This document shows positions 1 to 13,100 of a stretch of 64,000 nt of DNA, piece after piece (positions within the stretch are counted from its first letter, which is position 1; every line of letters starts with the position of its first letter). Position numbers and translations under genes: made by a program. The stretch covers positions 1 through 64,000 of the forward strand of contig WNNJ02002611.1 in assembly GCA_012934845.2 (NCBI GenBank), written 5' to 3'. Below the pieces are notes generated by a model. It saw only the letters and a list, made by a program, of their open reading frames with translations. It did not search any database and was not told the origin of the DNA. The DNA comes from Pomphorhynchus laevis. Its lineage: Eukaryota > Acanthocephala > Palaeacanthocephala > Echinorhynchida > Pomphorhynchidae.

Positions 1-2199
1 TTGCTTCTTCATTTGACTACCTGTTAATAAACGGACATGAGAAATACATAAATCTGTAATATTGTAATATTATACAATAATTAAGAATTATGATGTTTTT
101 ATATATTAAACAAAGTATTACAGTTTGAAAATATTGACAGCGGATTAATAAAACACAATTTGCTTCTTCATTTGACTAGCTGTTAATAAAGGGACATAAG
201 AAATACATAAATCTTTAATATTAAAAAATTGTAAAATAATTTATAATAATGATGTGATAATATATTAAATAACGTATTAATATTTTAAAATATTGACGGA
301 GGATTAATAAAACACAATTTGCTTCTTCATTTGACTACCTGTTAATAAACAGACATGAGAAATACATAAATCTGTAATATTATAAAATTATAAAATCATT
401 TATAATTATGATGTGATAATATATTAAATAACGTATTAATATTTTAAAATATTGGGGCAAGATCAATAAAACACAATTTGCTTCTTCATTTGACTACCTG
501 TTAATAAACGGACATGAGAAATACATAAATCTGTAATATTATAAAATTATAAAATAATTTATAATTATGATGTGATAATATATTAAATAACGTATTAATA
601 TTCTGAAATATTGGGGCAAGATCAATAAAACACAATTTGCTTCTTCATTTGACTACCTGTTAATAAACGGACATGAGAAATACATAAATCTGTAATATTA
701 TAAAATTAACAAATAATTTATAATTATGATGTGATTATATATTAAAAAACGTATTAATATTTAAAAATTTTGACGGAGAATTAATATAACACAACATGCT
801 TCTTCATTTGACTACCTGTAAATAAACAGACATGAGAAATTCATAAATCTGTAATATTATAAAATTATAAAATAATTTATAATTATAATGTGATAATATA
901 ATAAATAACTTATTAATATACTGAAATATTGGTGCAAGATCAATAAAACACAAAATGCTTCTTCATTTGACTACCTGATTATAAACAAACATGAGAAATA
1001 CATAAATCTGTAATATTATAAAATTACAAAAAAAAATTATAATTGTGATGTGATAATATATTAAATAAAGTAATAATATTTTGAAATATTGAGGCAAGAT
1101 CAATAAAAATCAATTTACTTCTTCATTTAACTTCCTGTTAATAAACGGACATGGGAAATACACAAAACTGTAATATTAAAAAAATTATAAAATCATTTAT
1201 TATTATTATGTGATAATATATTAAACAGCGTATTAATATTTTAAAATATAAGCGGAAGATCAATAAAACACAATTTGATTCTTCATTTGACAACCTGTTA
1301 ATAAAAGGACATGAGAAATACATAAATATGTAATATTATATAATTACAAAATAATTTATAATTATGATGTGATAATATATTAAACAACGTATTACAATAT
1401 TAAAATATTGACGGAGGATTTATTAAAACACAATTTGCTTCTTCATTTGACTACCTGTTAATAAACGAACATAAGAAATACATAAATCTTTATGATTATA
1501 AAATTATATAATAATTTATAATTATGTTTTATTATATATTAAATAACGTATTAATATTTTAAAATATTGGGGCAAGATCAATAAAACAAAAATTGCTTCT
1601 TCATTTGACTACCTGTTAATAAACGGACATAAAAAATACATAATTCTGTAATTTTATAACATTATATAATAATTTACAATTATGATGTGATAAGATATTA
1701 AACAACGTATTACAATATTAAAATATTGACGGAGGAATTATAAAACACAATTTGCTTCTTCATTTGACTACTTGTTAATAAACGGACATGAGAAATACAT
1801 AAATCTGTAATATTATAAAATTAACAAATAATTTATAATTATGATGTGATTATATATTAAATAACTTATTAATATTTTAAAATAGTGTAGCAAGATCAAT
1901 AAAACACAATTTGCTTCTTCATTTGACTACTTGTTTATAAACGGACATGAGAAATACATAAATCTGTTATATTATGAAATTAAATAATAATTTATAATTA
2001 TGATGTGATAATATATTAAACAACGTATTACAATTTTAAAATATTGGCGGAGGATTAATAAAACACAAATTGCTTCTTCATTTGACTCCCTGTTAATTGA
2101 TGGACATGAGAAATACATAAATCTTTAATATTATAATATTGTAAAATAATTTATAATAATGATGTGATAATATATTAAATAACGTATTAATATTTAGAA

Positions 2200-5160
2200 A
2201 TATTGGGGCAAGATCAATAAAACACAATTTGCTTCTTCATTTGACTACCTGTTAATAAACGGACATGAGAAATACATAAATCTGTAATATTATAAAATTA
2301 TAAAATAATTTATAATTATGATGTGATAATATATTAAATAACGTATTACAATTTTAAAATATTGACGGAGGATTAATAAAACACAATTTGCTTCTTCATT
2401 TGACTACCTGTTAATAAACGGACATGAGAAATACATAAATCTGTAATATTAAAAAATTATAAAATAATTTATAATTATGATGTGATAATATATTAAATAA
2501 CGTATTACAATTTTAAAATATTGACGGAGGATTCAATAAAACACAATTTGCTTCTTCATTTGACTACCTGTTAATAAACGGACATGAGAAATACATAAAT
2601 CTGTAATATTATAAAATTATAAAATAATTTATAATTATGATGTGATAATATATTAAACAACGTATTACAATTTTAAAATATTGACGGAGGATTAATAAAA
2701 CACAATTTGCTTCTTCATTTGACTACCTGTTAATAAACGGACATGAGAAATACATAAATCTGTAATATTAAAAAATTATAAAATAATTTATAATTATGAT
2801 GTGATAATATATTAAATAACGTATTACAATTTTAAAATATTGACGGAGGATTAATAAAACACAATTTGCTTCTTCATTTGACTACCTGTTAATAAACGGA
2901 CATGAGAAATACATAAATCTGTAATATTATAAAATTATAAAATAATTTATAATTATGATGTGATAATATATTAAATAACGTATTACAATTTTAAAATATT
3001 GACGGAGGATTCAATAAAACACAATTTGCTTCTTCATTTGACTACCTGTTAATAAACGGACATGAGAAATACATAAATCTGTAATATTATAAAATTATAA
3101 AATAATTTATAATTATGATGTGATAATATATTAAATAACGTATTACAATTTTAAAATATTGACGGAGGATTAATAAAACACAATTTGCTTCTTCATTTGA
3201 CTACCTGTTAATAAACGGACATGAGAAATACATAAATCTGTAATATTATAAAATTATAAAATAATTTATAATTATGATGTGATAATATATTAAATAACGT
3301 ATTACAATTTTAAAATATTGACGGAGGATTAATAAAACACAATTTGCTTCTTCATTTGACTACCTGTTAATAAACGGACATGAGAAATACATAAATCTGT
3401 AATATTATAAAATTATAAAATAATTTATAATTATGATGTGATAATATATTAAATAACGTATTACAATTTTAAAATATTGACGGAGGATTAATAAAACACA
3501 ATTTGCTTCTTCATTTGACTACCTGTTAATAAACGGACATGAGAAATACATAAATCTGTAATATTATAAAATTATAAAATAATTTATAATTATGATGTGA
3601 TAATATATTAAATAACGTATTACAATTTTAAAATATTGACGGAGGATTAATAAAACACAATTTGCTTCTTCATTTGACTACCTGTTAATAAACGGACATG
3701 AGAAATACATAAATCTGTAATATTATAAAATTATAAAATAATTTATAATTATGATGTGATAATATATTAAATAACGTATTACAATTTTAAAATATTGACG
3801 GAGGATTAATAAAACACAATTTGCTTCTTCATTTGACTACCTGTTAATAAACGGACATGAGAAATACATAAATCTGTAATATTAAAAATTATAAAATAAT
3901 TTATAATTATGATGTGATAATATATTAAACAACGTATTACAATTTTAAAATATTGACGGAGGATTAATAAAACACAATTTGCTTCTTCATTTGACTACCT
4001 GTTAATAAACGGACATGAGAAATACATAAATCTGTAATATTATAAAATTATAAAATAATTTATAATTATGATGTGATAATATATTAAATAACGTATTACA
4101 ATTTTAAAATATTGACGGAAGATTAATAAAACACAATTTGCTTCTTCATTTGACTACCTGTTAATAAACGGACATGAGAAATACATAAATCTGTAATATT
4201 ATAAAATTATAAAATAATTTATAATTATGATGTGATAATATATTAAATAACGTATTACAATTTTAAAATATTGACGGAGGATTAATAAAACACAATTTGC
4301 TTCTTCATTTGACTACCTGTTAATAAACGGACATGAGAAATACATAAATCTGTAATATTATAAAATTATAAAATAATTTATAATTATGATGTGATAATAT
4401 ATTAAATAACGTATTAATATTTTAAAATATTGGGGCAAGATCAATAAAACACAATTTGCTTCTTCATTTGACTACCTGTTAATAAACGGACATGAGAAAT
4501 ACATAAATCTGTAATATTATAAAATTATAAAATAATTTATAATTATGATGTGATAATATATTAAATAACGTATTACAATTTTAAAATATTGACGGAAGAT
4601 TAATAAAACACAATTTGCTTCTTCATTTGACTACCTGTTAATAAACGGACATGAGAAATACATAAATCTGTAATATTATAAAATTATAAAATAATTTATA
4701 ATTATGATGTGATAATATATTAAATAACGTATTAATATTTTAAAATATTGAGGCAAGATCAATAAAACACAATTTGCTTCTTCATTTGACTACCTGTTAA
4801 TAAACGGACATGAGAAATACATAAATCTGTAATATTATAAAATTATAAAATAATTTATAATTATGATGTGATAATATATTAAATAACGTATTAATATTTT
4901 AAAATATTGGGGCAAGATCAATAAAACACAATTTGCTTCTTCATTTGACTACCTGTTAATAAACGGACATGAGAAATACATAAATCTGTAATATTATAAA
5001 ATTATAAAATAATTTATAATTATGATGTGATAATATATTAAATAACGTATTACAATTTTAAAATATTGACGGAGGATTAATAAAACACAATTTGCTTCTT
5101 CATTTGACTACCTGTTAATAAACGGACATGAGAAATACATAAATCTGTAATATTAAAAAA
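2200..5160 (+). repeat. Homogenised satellite core
   Basis: About 18 consecutive monomers differ by only one or a few bases, while monomers on either side differ at many positions. Private variants mark sub-blocks. For example, gattcaat occurs at about 2531 and 3009, three monomers apart, and an attaaaaaatt variant alternates with attataaaatt. Toward the right end, type A and type B monomers alternate (type B at about 4,420, 4,740 and 4,900). This pattern indicates recent local amplification by unequal exchange or gene conversion. Confidence 0.9.
3181..3339 (+). repeat. Reference satellite monomer, 159 bp
   Basis: Chosen as a representative unit because its neighbours are almost identical to it. 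It contains a perfect 9-bp inverted repeat, aattataaa at 3252-3260 and tttataatt at 3265-3273, separated by 4 bases, which could form a small hairpin. It has only three CpG sites (3216, 3298, 3322), and these recur at the same phase in most monomers. The 3' third exists in two linked versions. Type A reads attacaattttaaaatattgac with gacggaggattaat. Type B reads attaatattttaaaatattgg with ggggcaagatcaat. No CENP-B-box-like word is seen. Confidence 0.95.
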
Positions 5161-7169
5161 TTAAATAATAATTTATAATTATGATGTGATAATATAGTAA
5201 ATAACGTATACATATTTTAAAATATTAGGCCAAGATCAATAAAACACAATTTGATTCGTCATTTGACTACCTGTTAATAAACGCACATGAGAAATACATA
5301 AATCTGTAATATTATAAAATTATAAAATAATTTATAATTATGATGTGATAATATATAAAATAACGTAATAATATTCTGAAATATTGAGGCAAGATTAATA
5401 AAACACAATTAGCTTATTCATTTAAATTCCTGTTAATAAACGGACATCGGAAATACATAAATCTATAATATTATAAAATTATAAAATCATTTATTATTAT
5501 GATGTGATAATATATTAAATAACGTATTAATATTTAAAAATATTAGGGGCAGATCAATAAAACACAATTTGATTCTTCATTTGACTACCTGTTAATAAAC
5601 GGACATGAGAAATACATAAATCTGTAATATTATAAAATTATAATAATAATTTATAATTATGATGTGATAATATATTAAACAACGTATTACAATTTTAAAA
5701 TATTGACGGAGGATTAATAAAACACAATTTGCTTCTTCATTTGACTACCTGTTAATAAACGGACATGAGAAATACATAAATCTGTAATATTACAAAATTA
5801 TATAATAATTTATATTTATGATGTGATTATATATTTAATAACGTATTACAATATTAAAATATTGACGGAGGATTAATAAAACACCATTCGCTTCTTCATT
5901 TGATTACCTGTTAATAAACGGACATGAGAAATACATAAATCTGTAATATTATAAAATTATATAATAATTTATAATTATGATGTGATAATATATTAAACAA
6001 CGTATTACAATTTTAAAATATTGACGGAGGATTAATAAAACACAATTTGCTTCTTCATTTGACTACCTGTTAATTAACGGACATGAGAAATACATAAATC
6101 TTTAATATTTTAAAATTATAAAATAATTAATAATTGTGATTTGATAATATATTAAATAACGTATTAATATTTTGAAATATTGGGGCAAGATCAATAAAAC
6201 ACAATTTGCTTCTTCATTTGACTACCTGTTAATAAACGGACATGAGAAATACATAAATCTGTAATATTATATAATTAAAAAATAATTTATAATTTTTATG
6301 TGATTATATATTAAATAACTTATTAATATTTTAAAATATTGACGGAGGATAAATAAAACACAATTTGCTTTTTCATTTGACTACCTGTTAATTAACGGAC
6401 ATGAGAAATACATAAATCTTTAATATTTTAAAATTATTAAATAATTAATAATTGTGATGTGATAATATATTAAATAAAGCATTAATATTCTGAAATATTG
6501 GGCAAGATCAATAAAACACAATTTGATTCTTCATTTGACTACCTGTTAATCAACGGACATGAGAAATACATAAATCTGTAATATTATAAAATTATAAAAT
6601 CATTTATAATTATGATGTGATAATATATTAAATAACGTATTAATATTTTAAAATATTCGGGCAAGATCAATAAAACACAATTTGCTTCTTCATTTGACTA
6701 CCTGTTAATAAACGGACATAAACAATACATAAATCTGTAATAATATAAAATTAAAAAATAATTTATAATTATGATGTGATTATATATTAAATAACGTATT
6801 AGTATTTTAAAATAGTGTAGCAAGATCAATAAAACACAATTTGCTTCTTCATTTGACTAACTGTTTATAAACGGACATAAGAAATACATAAATCTGTAAT
6901 ATTGTAAAATCAAAAAATAATTTATAATTATTATGTGATTAAATATTAAATACCGTATTAATATTTTAAAATATTGACGGAGGATTAATAAAACACAATT
7001 TGCTTCTTTATTTGACTACCTGTTAATTAACGGACATTAGAAATACATAAATCTTTAATATTTTAAAATTAAAAATAATTAATAATTGTGATGTGATAAT
7101 ATATTAAATAACTTATTAATATTCTGAAATATTGGGCAAGATCAATAAAACACAATTTGCTTCTTCATT

Positions 7170-10100
7170 TAACTAGTTGTTAATCTACGGACACGGGAAA
7201 TACATAAATCTGTAATATTACAAAATTATAAAATCATTTATAATTATGATGTGATAATATATTAAATAACTTATTAATATTTTAAAATATTCGGGCAAGA
7301 TCAATAAAACACAATTTGCTTCTTCATTTGACTACATGTTAATAAACGGACATGAACAATACATATATCTTTAATAATATAAAATTAACAAATAATTTAT
7401 AATTATGATGTGATTATATATTAAATAACTTATTAATATTTTCAAATAGTGTAGCAAGATCAATAAAACACAATTTGCTTTTTCATTTGACTACTTGTTT
7501 ATAAACGGACATAAGAAATACATAAATCTGTAATATTAAAAAATTAAAAAATAATTTATAATTATTATGTGATATTATATTAAATAACGTATTAATATTT
7601 TTAAATATTGACGGAGGATTAATAAAACACAATTTGCTTCTTCATTTGACTACCTCTTAATTAACGGACATGAGAAATACATAAATCTTTAATATTTTAA
7701 AATTATAAAATAATTAATAATTGTGATGTGATAATATATTAAATAACGTATTTATATTCTGAAATATTGGGCAAGATCAATAAAACACAATTTGCTTCTT
7801 CATTTAACTACCTGTTAATCAACGGACACGGGAAATACATAAATCTGTAATATTATAAAATTATAAAATCATTTATAATTATGATTTGATAATATATTAA
7901 ATAACGTATTAATATTTTAAAATATTCAGGCAAGATCAATAAAACACAATTTGCTTCTTCATTTGACTACCTGTTAAAAAACGGACATGAACAATACATA
8001 AATCTGTAATAATATAAAATTAAAAAATAATTTATAATTATGATGTGATTATATATTAAATAACGTATTAGTATTTTAAAACATTGATTAAGGATTAATA
8101 AAACACAATTTGCTTCTTCATTTGACTACCTGTTAATAAACGGACATGAGAAATACATAAATCTGTAATATAATAAAATTATAAAATACTTTATAATTAT
8201 GATGTGATAATATATTAAATAACGTATTAATATTCTGAAATATTTGTGCAGGATCAATAAATTACAAATTGCTTCTTTATTTGACTACCTGTTAATAAAC
8301 GGACATGAGAAATACATAAATCTGTAATATTATAAACTTATCAAATAATTTTTAATTATGATTTGATAATATATAAAAAACAACGTCTCAATATTCTGAA
8401 ATATTGGGGCAAGATCAATAAAACACAATTTGCTTCTTCATTTAACTACCTATTAATAAACGGACATGGGAAATACATAAATCTGTAATATTACAAAATT
8501 ATAAAATCATTTCTAATTATGATGTGATAATATATAAAATAACGTATTAATATTTTTAAATATAGGAGCAAGATCGATAAAACACAATTTGATTCTTCAT
8601 TTGACTACCTGTTAATAAACGGACATGAGAAATACAATAAATCTGTAATATTATAAAATAATAAAATAATTTATAATTATGACGTGATAATATATTAAAT
8701 AACTTATTACAATATTAAAATATTGACGGAGGATTTATAAAACACAATTTGCTTCTTCAATTGACTACCTGTTAATAAACGGACATCAGAAATACATAAA
8801 TCTGTTATATAATAAAATTTTAAAATAATTTATAATTATGATGTAATAATATATTAAAAAACTTATTACCATTTTAAATATTGACGGAGGATTAATAAAA
8901 CACAATTTGTTTCTTCATTTGATTTCCTGTTAATAAACGGACATGAGAAATACTTTAATCTCTAATATAAAAAATCATAATATAATTTATAATTATGATG
9001 TGCCTATATATTAAACAACTTATTACAATTTTAAAATATTGACGGAGGATTAATAAAACACAATTTCCTTCTTCATTTGACTACCTGTAAATAAACGGAC
9101 GTAAGAAATAGATAAATCTGTAATATTATAAAATTATAAAATAATTTTTAATTATGATTTGATTATATATTAAATAACTTATTAATATTATAAATATTGA
9201 CGGAGGATTAATAAAACACAATTTTCTTCTTCATTTGGCTACCTGTTAAAAAACCGACATGAGAAATACTTTTGTCTGTAAAATTAAAAAATTATAAAAT
9301 AATTTATAATTATGATGTGATAATATATTAAACAACGTATTACAATTTTAAAATATTGAGGGAGGACAAATAAAACACAATTTGCTTCTTAATTTGACTA
9401 ACTGTAAATAAACGGACATGAGAAATACATAAATCTGTAATATTATAAAAATATAAAATAATTTATAATAATGATGTGATAATATATTAAACAAGGTATT
9501 ACAATTTTATAATATTGACGGAGGATTGATAAAACACAATTTTCTTCTTCATTTGACCACCTGTTAATAAACGGTCATGAGAAATACTTTAATCTGTTAT
9601 ATAATAAAATTTTAAAATAATTTATAATTATGATGTGATAATATATTAAAAAACTTATTACCATTTTAAAATATTGACGGAGGATTAATAAAACACAATT
9701 TGCTTCTTCATTTGATTTCCTGTTAATAAACGGACATGAGAAATACAAATATCTACAATATTATGAAATTAAACAAAATAATTTATAATTATGATGTGAT
9801 AATATATTAAATAACGTATTAATATTTAAACATATTGACGAAGGATTAATAAAACACAATTTGCTTCTACATTTGACTACCTGTTAATAATTGGACATGA
9901 GAAATACATATAAATCTGTAATATTTAAAAATTATAAAATAATTTATAATTATGATGTGATAATATATTAAACAACGTATTACAATTTTAAAATATTGAC
10001 GGAGGACTAATGAAACACAATTTGCTTCTTAATTTGACTACCTTTTAATAAACGGACATGAGAAATACATAAATCTGTAATATTATAAAATTAAAAAATA

Positions 10101-10500
10101 ATTTATAATTATTATGTGATTATATATTAAATGACGTATTTATATTTTTAAATATTGACGGAGGATTAATAAAACACAATTTGCTTCTTCATTTGACTAC
10201 CTGTTCATTAACGGACATGAGAAATACATAAATCTGTAATATTTTAAAATTAAAAAATAATTAATAATTGCGATGTGATAATATATTAAATAACGTATTA
10301 ATATTCTGAAATATTGGGGCAAGATCAATAAAACACAATTTGCTTCTTCATTTAACTACCTGTTAATCAACGGACACGGGAAATACATAAATCTGTAATA
10401 TTAAAAAAATTAAAAATCATTTATAATTATGATATGATAATATATTAAAAAACGTATTAATATTTTAAAAAATTCGGGCAAGATCAATAAAACACAATTT
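7170..10500 (+). repeat. Duplicated satellite block, copy 1 (pairs with 18,470-21,800)
   Basis: About 21 diverged monomers recur in the same order 11.3 kb downstream. Rare marker variants line up at a constant offset of 11,300-11,302: gtagcaagat at 7451 and 18753, the tgcctata variant at 9001 and 20303, aatttgacta after tgcttctt at 9391 and 20693, and ggaggactaatg at 10001 and 21302. Similarity stops near 7,170 and near 10,500. The constant offset shows that neither copy has gained or lost a monomer since duplication. Confidence 0.9.
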
Positions 10501-10699
10501 GCTTCTTCATTTGACTACCTGTAAATCAACTGACATGAGAAATACATAAATCTGTAATAATATAAAATTAAAAAATAATTTATAATTATGATGTGATTAT
10601 ATATTAAATAAAGTAATAGTATTTTAAAATATTGATTAACAATTAATAAAACACAATTTGCTACTTCATTTGACTACCTGTTAATAAACGGAAATGAGA

Positions 10700-11420
10700 A
10701 ATACATAAATCTGTAATATTACAAAATTATAAAATAATTTATAATTATGATGTGATAATATATTAAATAAAGTATTAATATTTTGAAATATTGGGGCAAG
10801 ATCAATAAAACACAATTTGCTTCTTCAGTTAACTACCTGTTAAGAAACGGACATGGGAAATACAAATATCTGTAATATTTTAAAATTATAAAATCATTTT
10901 TAATTTTGATGTGATAATATATTAAATAACCTATTTATATATTTTAAAATATTGGGGCGAGATCAATAAAACACAATTTGCTTCTTCATTTGACTACCTG
11001 TTAATAAACGGGCATGAGAAATACATAAATCTGTAATATTATAAAATTAGAAAATAATTTATAATTATGATGTGATAATATATTAAATAAGTATTACAAT
11101 TTTAAAATATTAACGGAGGAATAATAAAACACAATTTGCTTCTTCATTTGACTACCTGTTAATAAACGGTCATGAGAAATACTTAAATCTGTAATATAAT
11201 ACAATTATATAATAATTTATAATTATGATGTGATAATATATTAAACAACTTTTTACAATTTAAAAATATTGATCGAGGATTAATAAAACACAATTTGCTT
11301 CTTCATTTGACTACTTCTTATTAAACGGAAATGAGAAATACATCAATTTGTAATATTAAAAAATTATAAAATAATTTATAATTATGATGTGATAATATAT
11401 TTAATAACCATTTGAATATT
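10700..11420 (+). repeat. Satellite block recurring at 29.1-30.0 kb, copy 1
   Basis: Four to five monomers share rare variants with 29,140-30,020 at offset 18,434. The variant ctatttatatattttaaaat lies at 10931 and 29365, aacgggcatgag has its ggcatg at 11011 and 29445, and an acttcttatt variant lies near 11,313 and 29,747. The downstream copy carries one extra monomer before the shared aaccatttgaatatt marker. Confidence 0.85.
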
Positions 11421-12654
11421 TTAAAATATTAACGGAGGATCAATAAAACACAATTTGCTTCTTCATTTGACTACCTGTTAATAAACAGATATGAGAAATA
11501 CATAAATCTTTAATATTATAAAATTTTAAAATAATTTATAATAATGATGTGATAATATATTAAATAACGTATTAATATTTTAAAATATTGACGGTGGATT
11601 AATAAAACACAATATGCTTCTTCATTTGACTACAAGTTAATAAACGGATATGAGAAATACATAAATCTATAATATTTTAAAATTATAAAATAATTTATAA
11701 TTATGATGTGATAATATATTAAATACAGTATTAATATTTTAAAATATTAACGGAGGATCAATAAAACACAAATTGCTTCTTCATTTGACTACCTGTTAAT
11801 AAACCGAGATGAGAAGTACATAAATCTTTAATATTATATAAATTAAAAATTTTATAACTGTGATGTGATAATATATTAAATAACGTATTTCAATTTTAAA
11901 ATATTGACGGAGGATTAATAAAACACAATTTGCTTTATCATTTGACTACCAGTTAATAAACGGACATGAGAAATACATAAATCTTTAATAAAAGATAATA
12001 AAAAAATAATTTATAATTTTGATGTGATAATATATTAAAAAACGTATTGCAATTTTAAAATATTGACGGAGGATTAATAAAACACAATATGCTTCTTCAT
12101 TTGACTCTCTGTTTATAAACGGATATGAAATATACTTAAATCTGTAATATTATAAAATTAAAAAATAATTTATAATTATGATGTGATAATATATTAAATA
12201 ACGTATTAATATTTAAAATTACTGGGGCAAGATCTATAAAACACAATATGCTTCTTCATTTGACTACCTGTTATTAAACGGATATGAGAAATACATAAAT
12301 CTGTTATATTACAAAATTGTAAAATAATTTATAATTATGATGTGATAATATATTATATAACGTATTAATTTATTTAAATATTTGGGAAAGATCAATAAAA
12401 CTCAATTTGCTTCTTCATTTGACTACCTGTTAATAAACAGACATGTGAAATACATAAATCTGTTATACTAATTTATTACAAAAAAATTTATAATTTTGAT
12501 GTGATAATATATTAAAAAACGTATTACAATTTTGAAATATTGACGGTGGATTTATAAAACACAATATGCTTCTTCATTTGACCACCAGTTAATAAACGGA
12601 TATGAGAAATACATAAATCTACAATATTTTAAAATTATAAAATAATTTATAATT

Positions 12655-13100
12655 ATGATTTGATAATATATAACAAAGTATTAATATTTTAAAATATTGG
12701 CGCAAGTTCAATATAACACAATTTGCTTCTACATTTAACTACCTGTTAATAAACAGTCATGGGAAATACATAAATCTGTAATATTTTAAAATAACAAAAT
12801 AATTTATAATTGTGATGTGATAATATATTAAATAACGTATTAATATTATAAAATATTGACGCAAGATCAATAAAACACAATTAACTTCTTCATTTGACTA
12901 CCTGATTATAAACGGACATGAGAAATACATAGATCTGTAATATTACAAAATTATAAAATAATTTGTTTTTGTACTGTGATAATATATTAAACAACGTATT
13001 AATATTTTAAAATATTGACGGAGGATAAATAAAACACAATTTGGGTCATCATTTGACTACCTGTTAATAAACGGACATGAGAAATAAATAAATCGGTAAT
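12655..13100 (+). repeat. Three-monomer cassette, copy 1
   Basis: A trio of unusual monomers in fixed order. The first has the shortened atataacaaagtattaat segment with ggcgcaagttcaat, the second has attaatattataaaatattg, and the third has gtactgtgataat. The same order recurs at about 17,255-17,690 and 32,035-32,500. The first member alone recurs at about 18,055 and the latter part at about 30,270-30,500. Confidence 0.85.

Noticed and set aside
1138-1323. Short minus-strand open frames in the satellite (also at 17,188; 25,900; 32,598; 38,520; 39,215; 43,785; 49,965; 50,442)
   Set aside because: All are translations of the same monomer in one minus frame, with the same recurring peptide. They exist only where point changes remove the consensus stops. 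There are no start context, domain or neighbour signals.
3181-3339. AATAAA polyadenylation signals in every monomer
   Set aside because: The word comes from the ttaataaacgg and aataaaacac segments of an AT-rich satellite. Without a transcription unit it cannot be called a functional signal.
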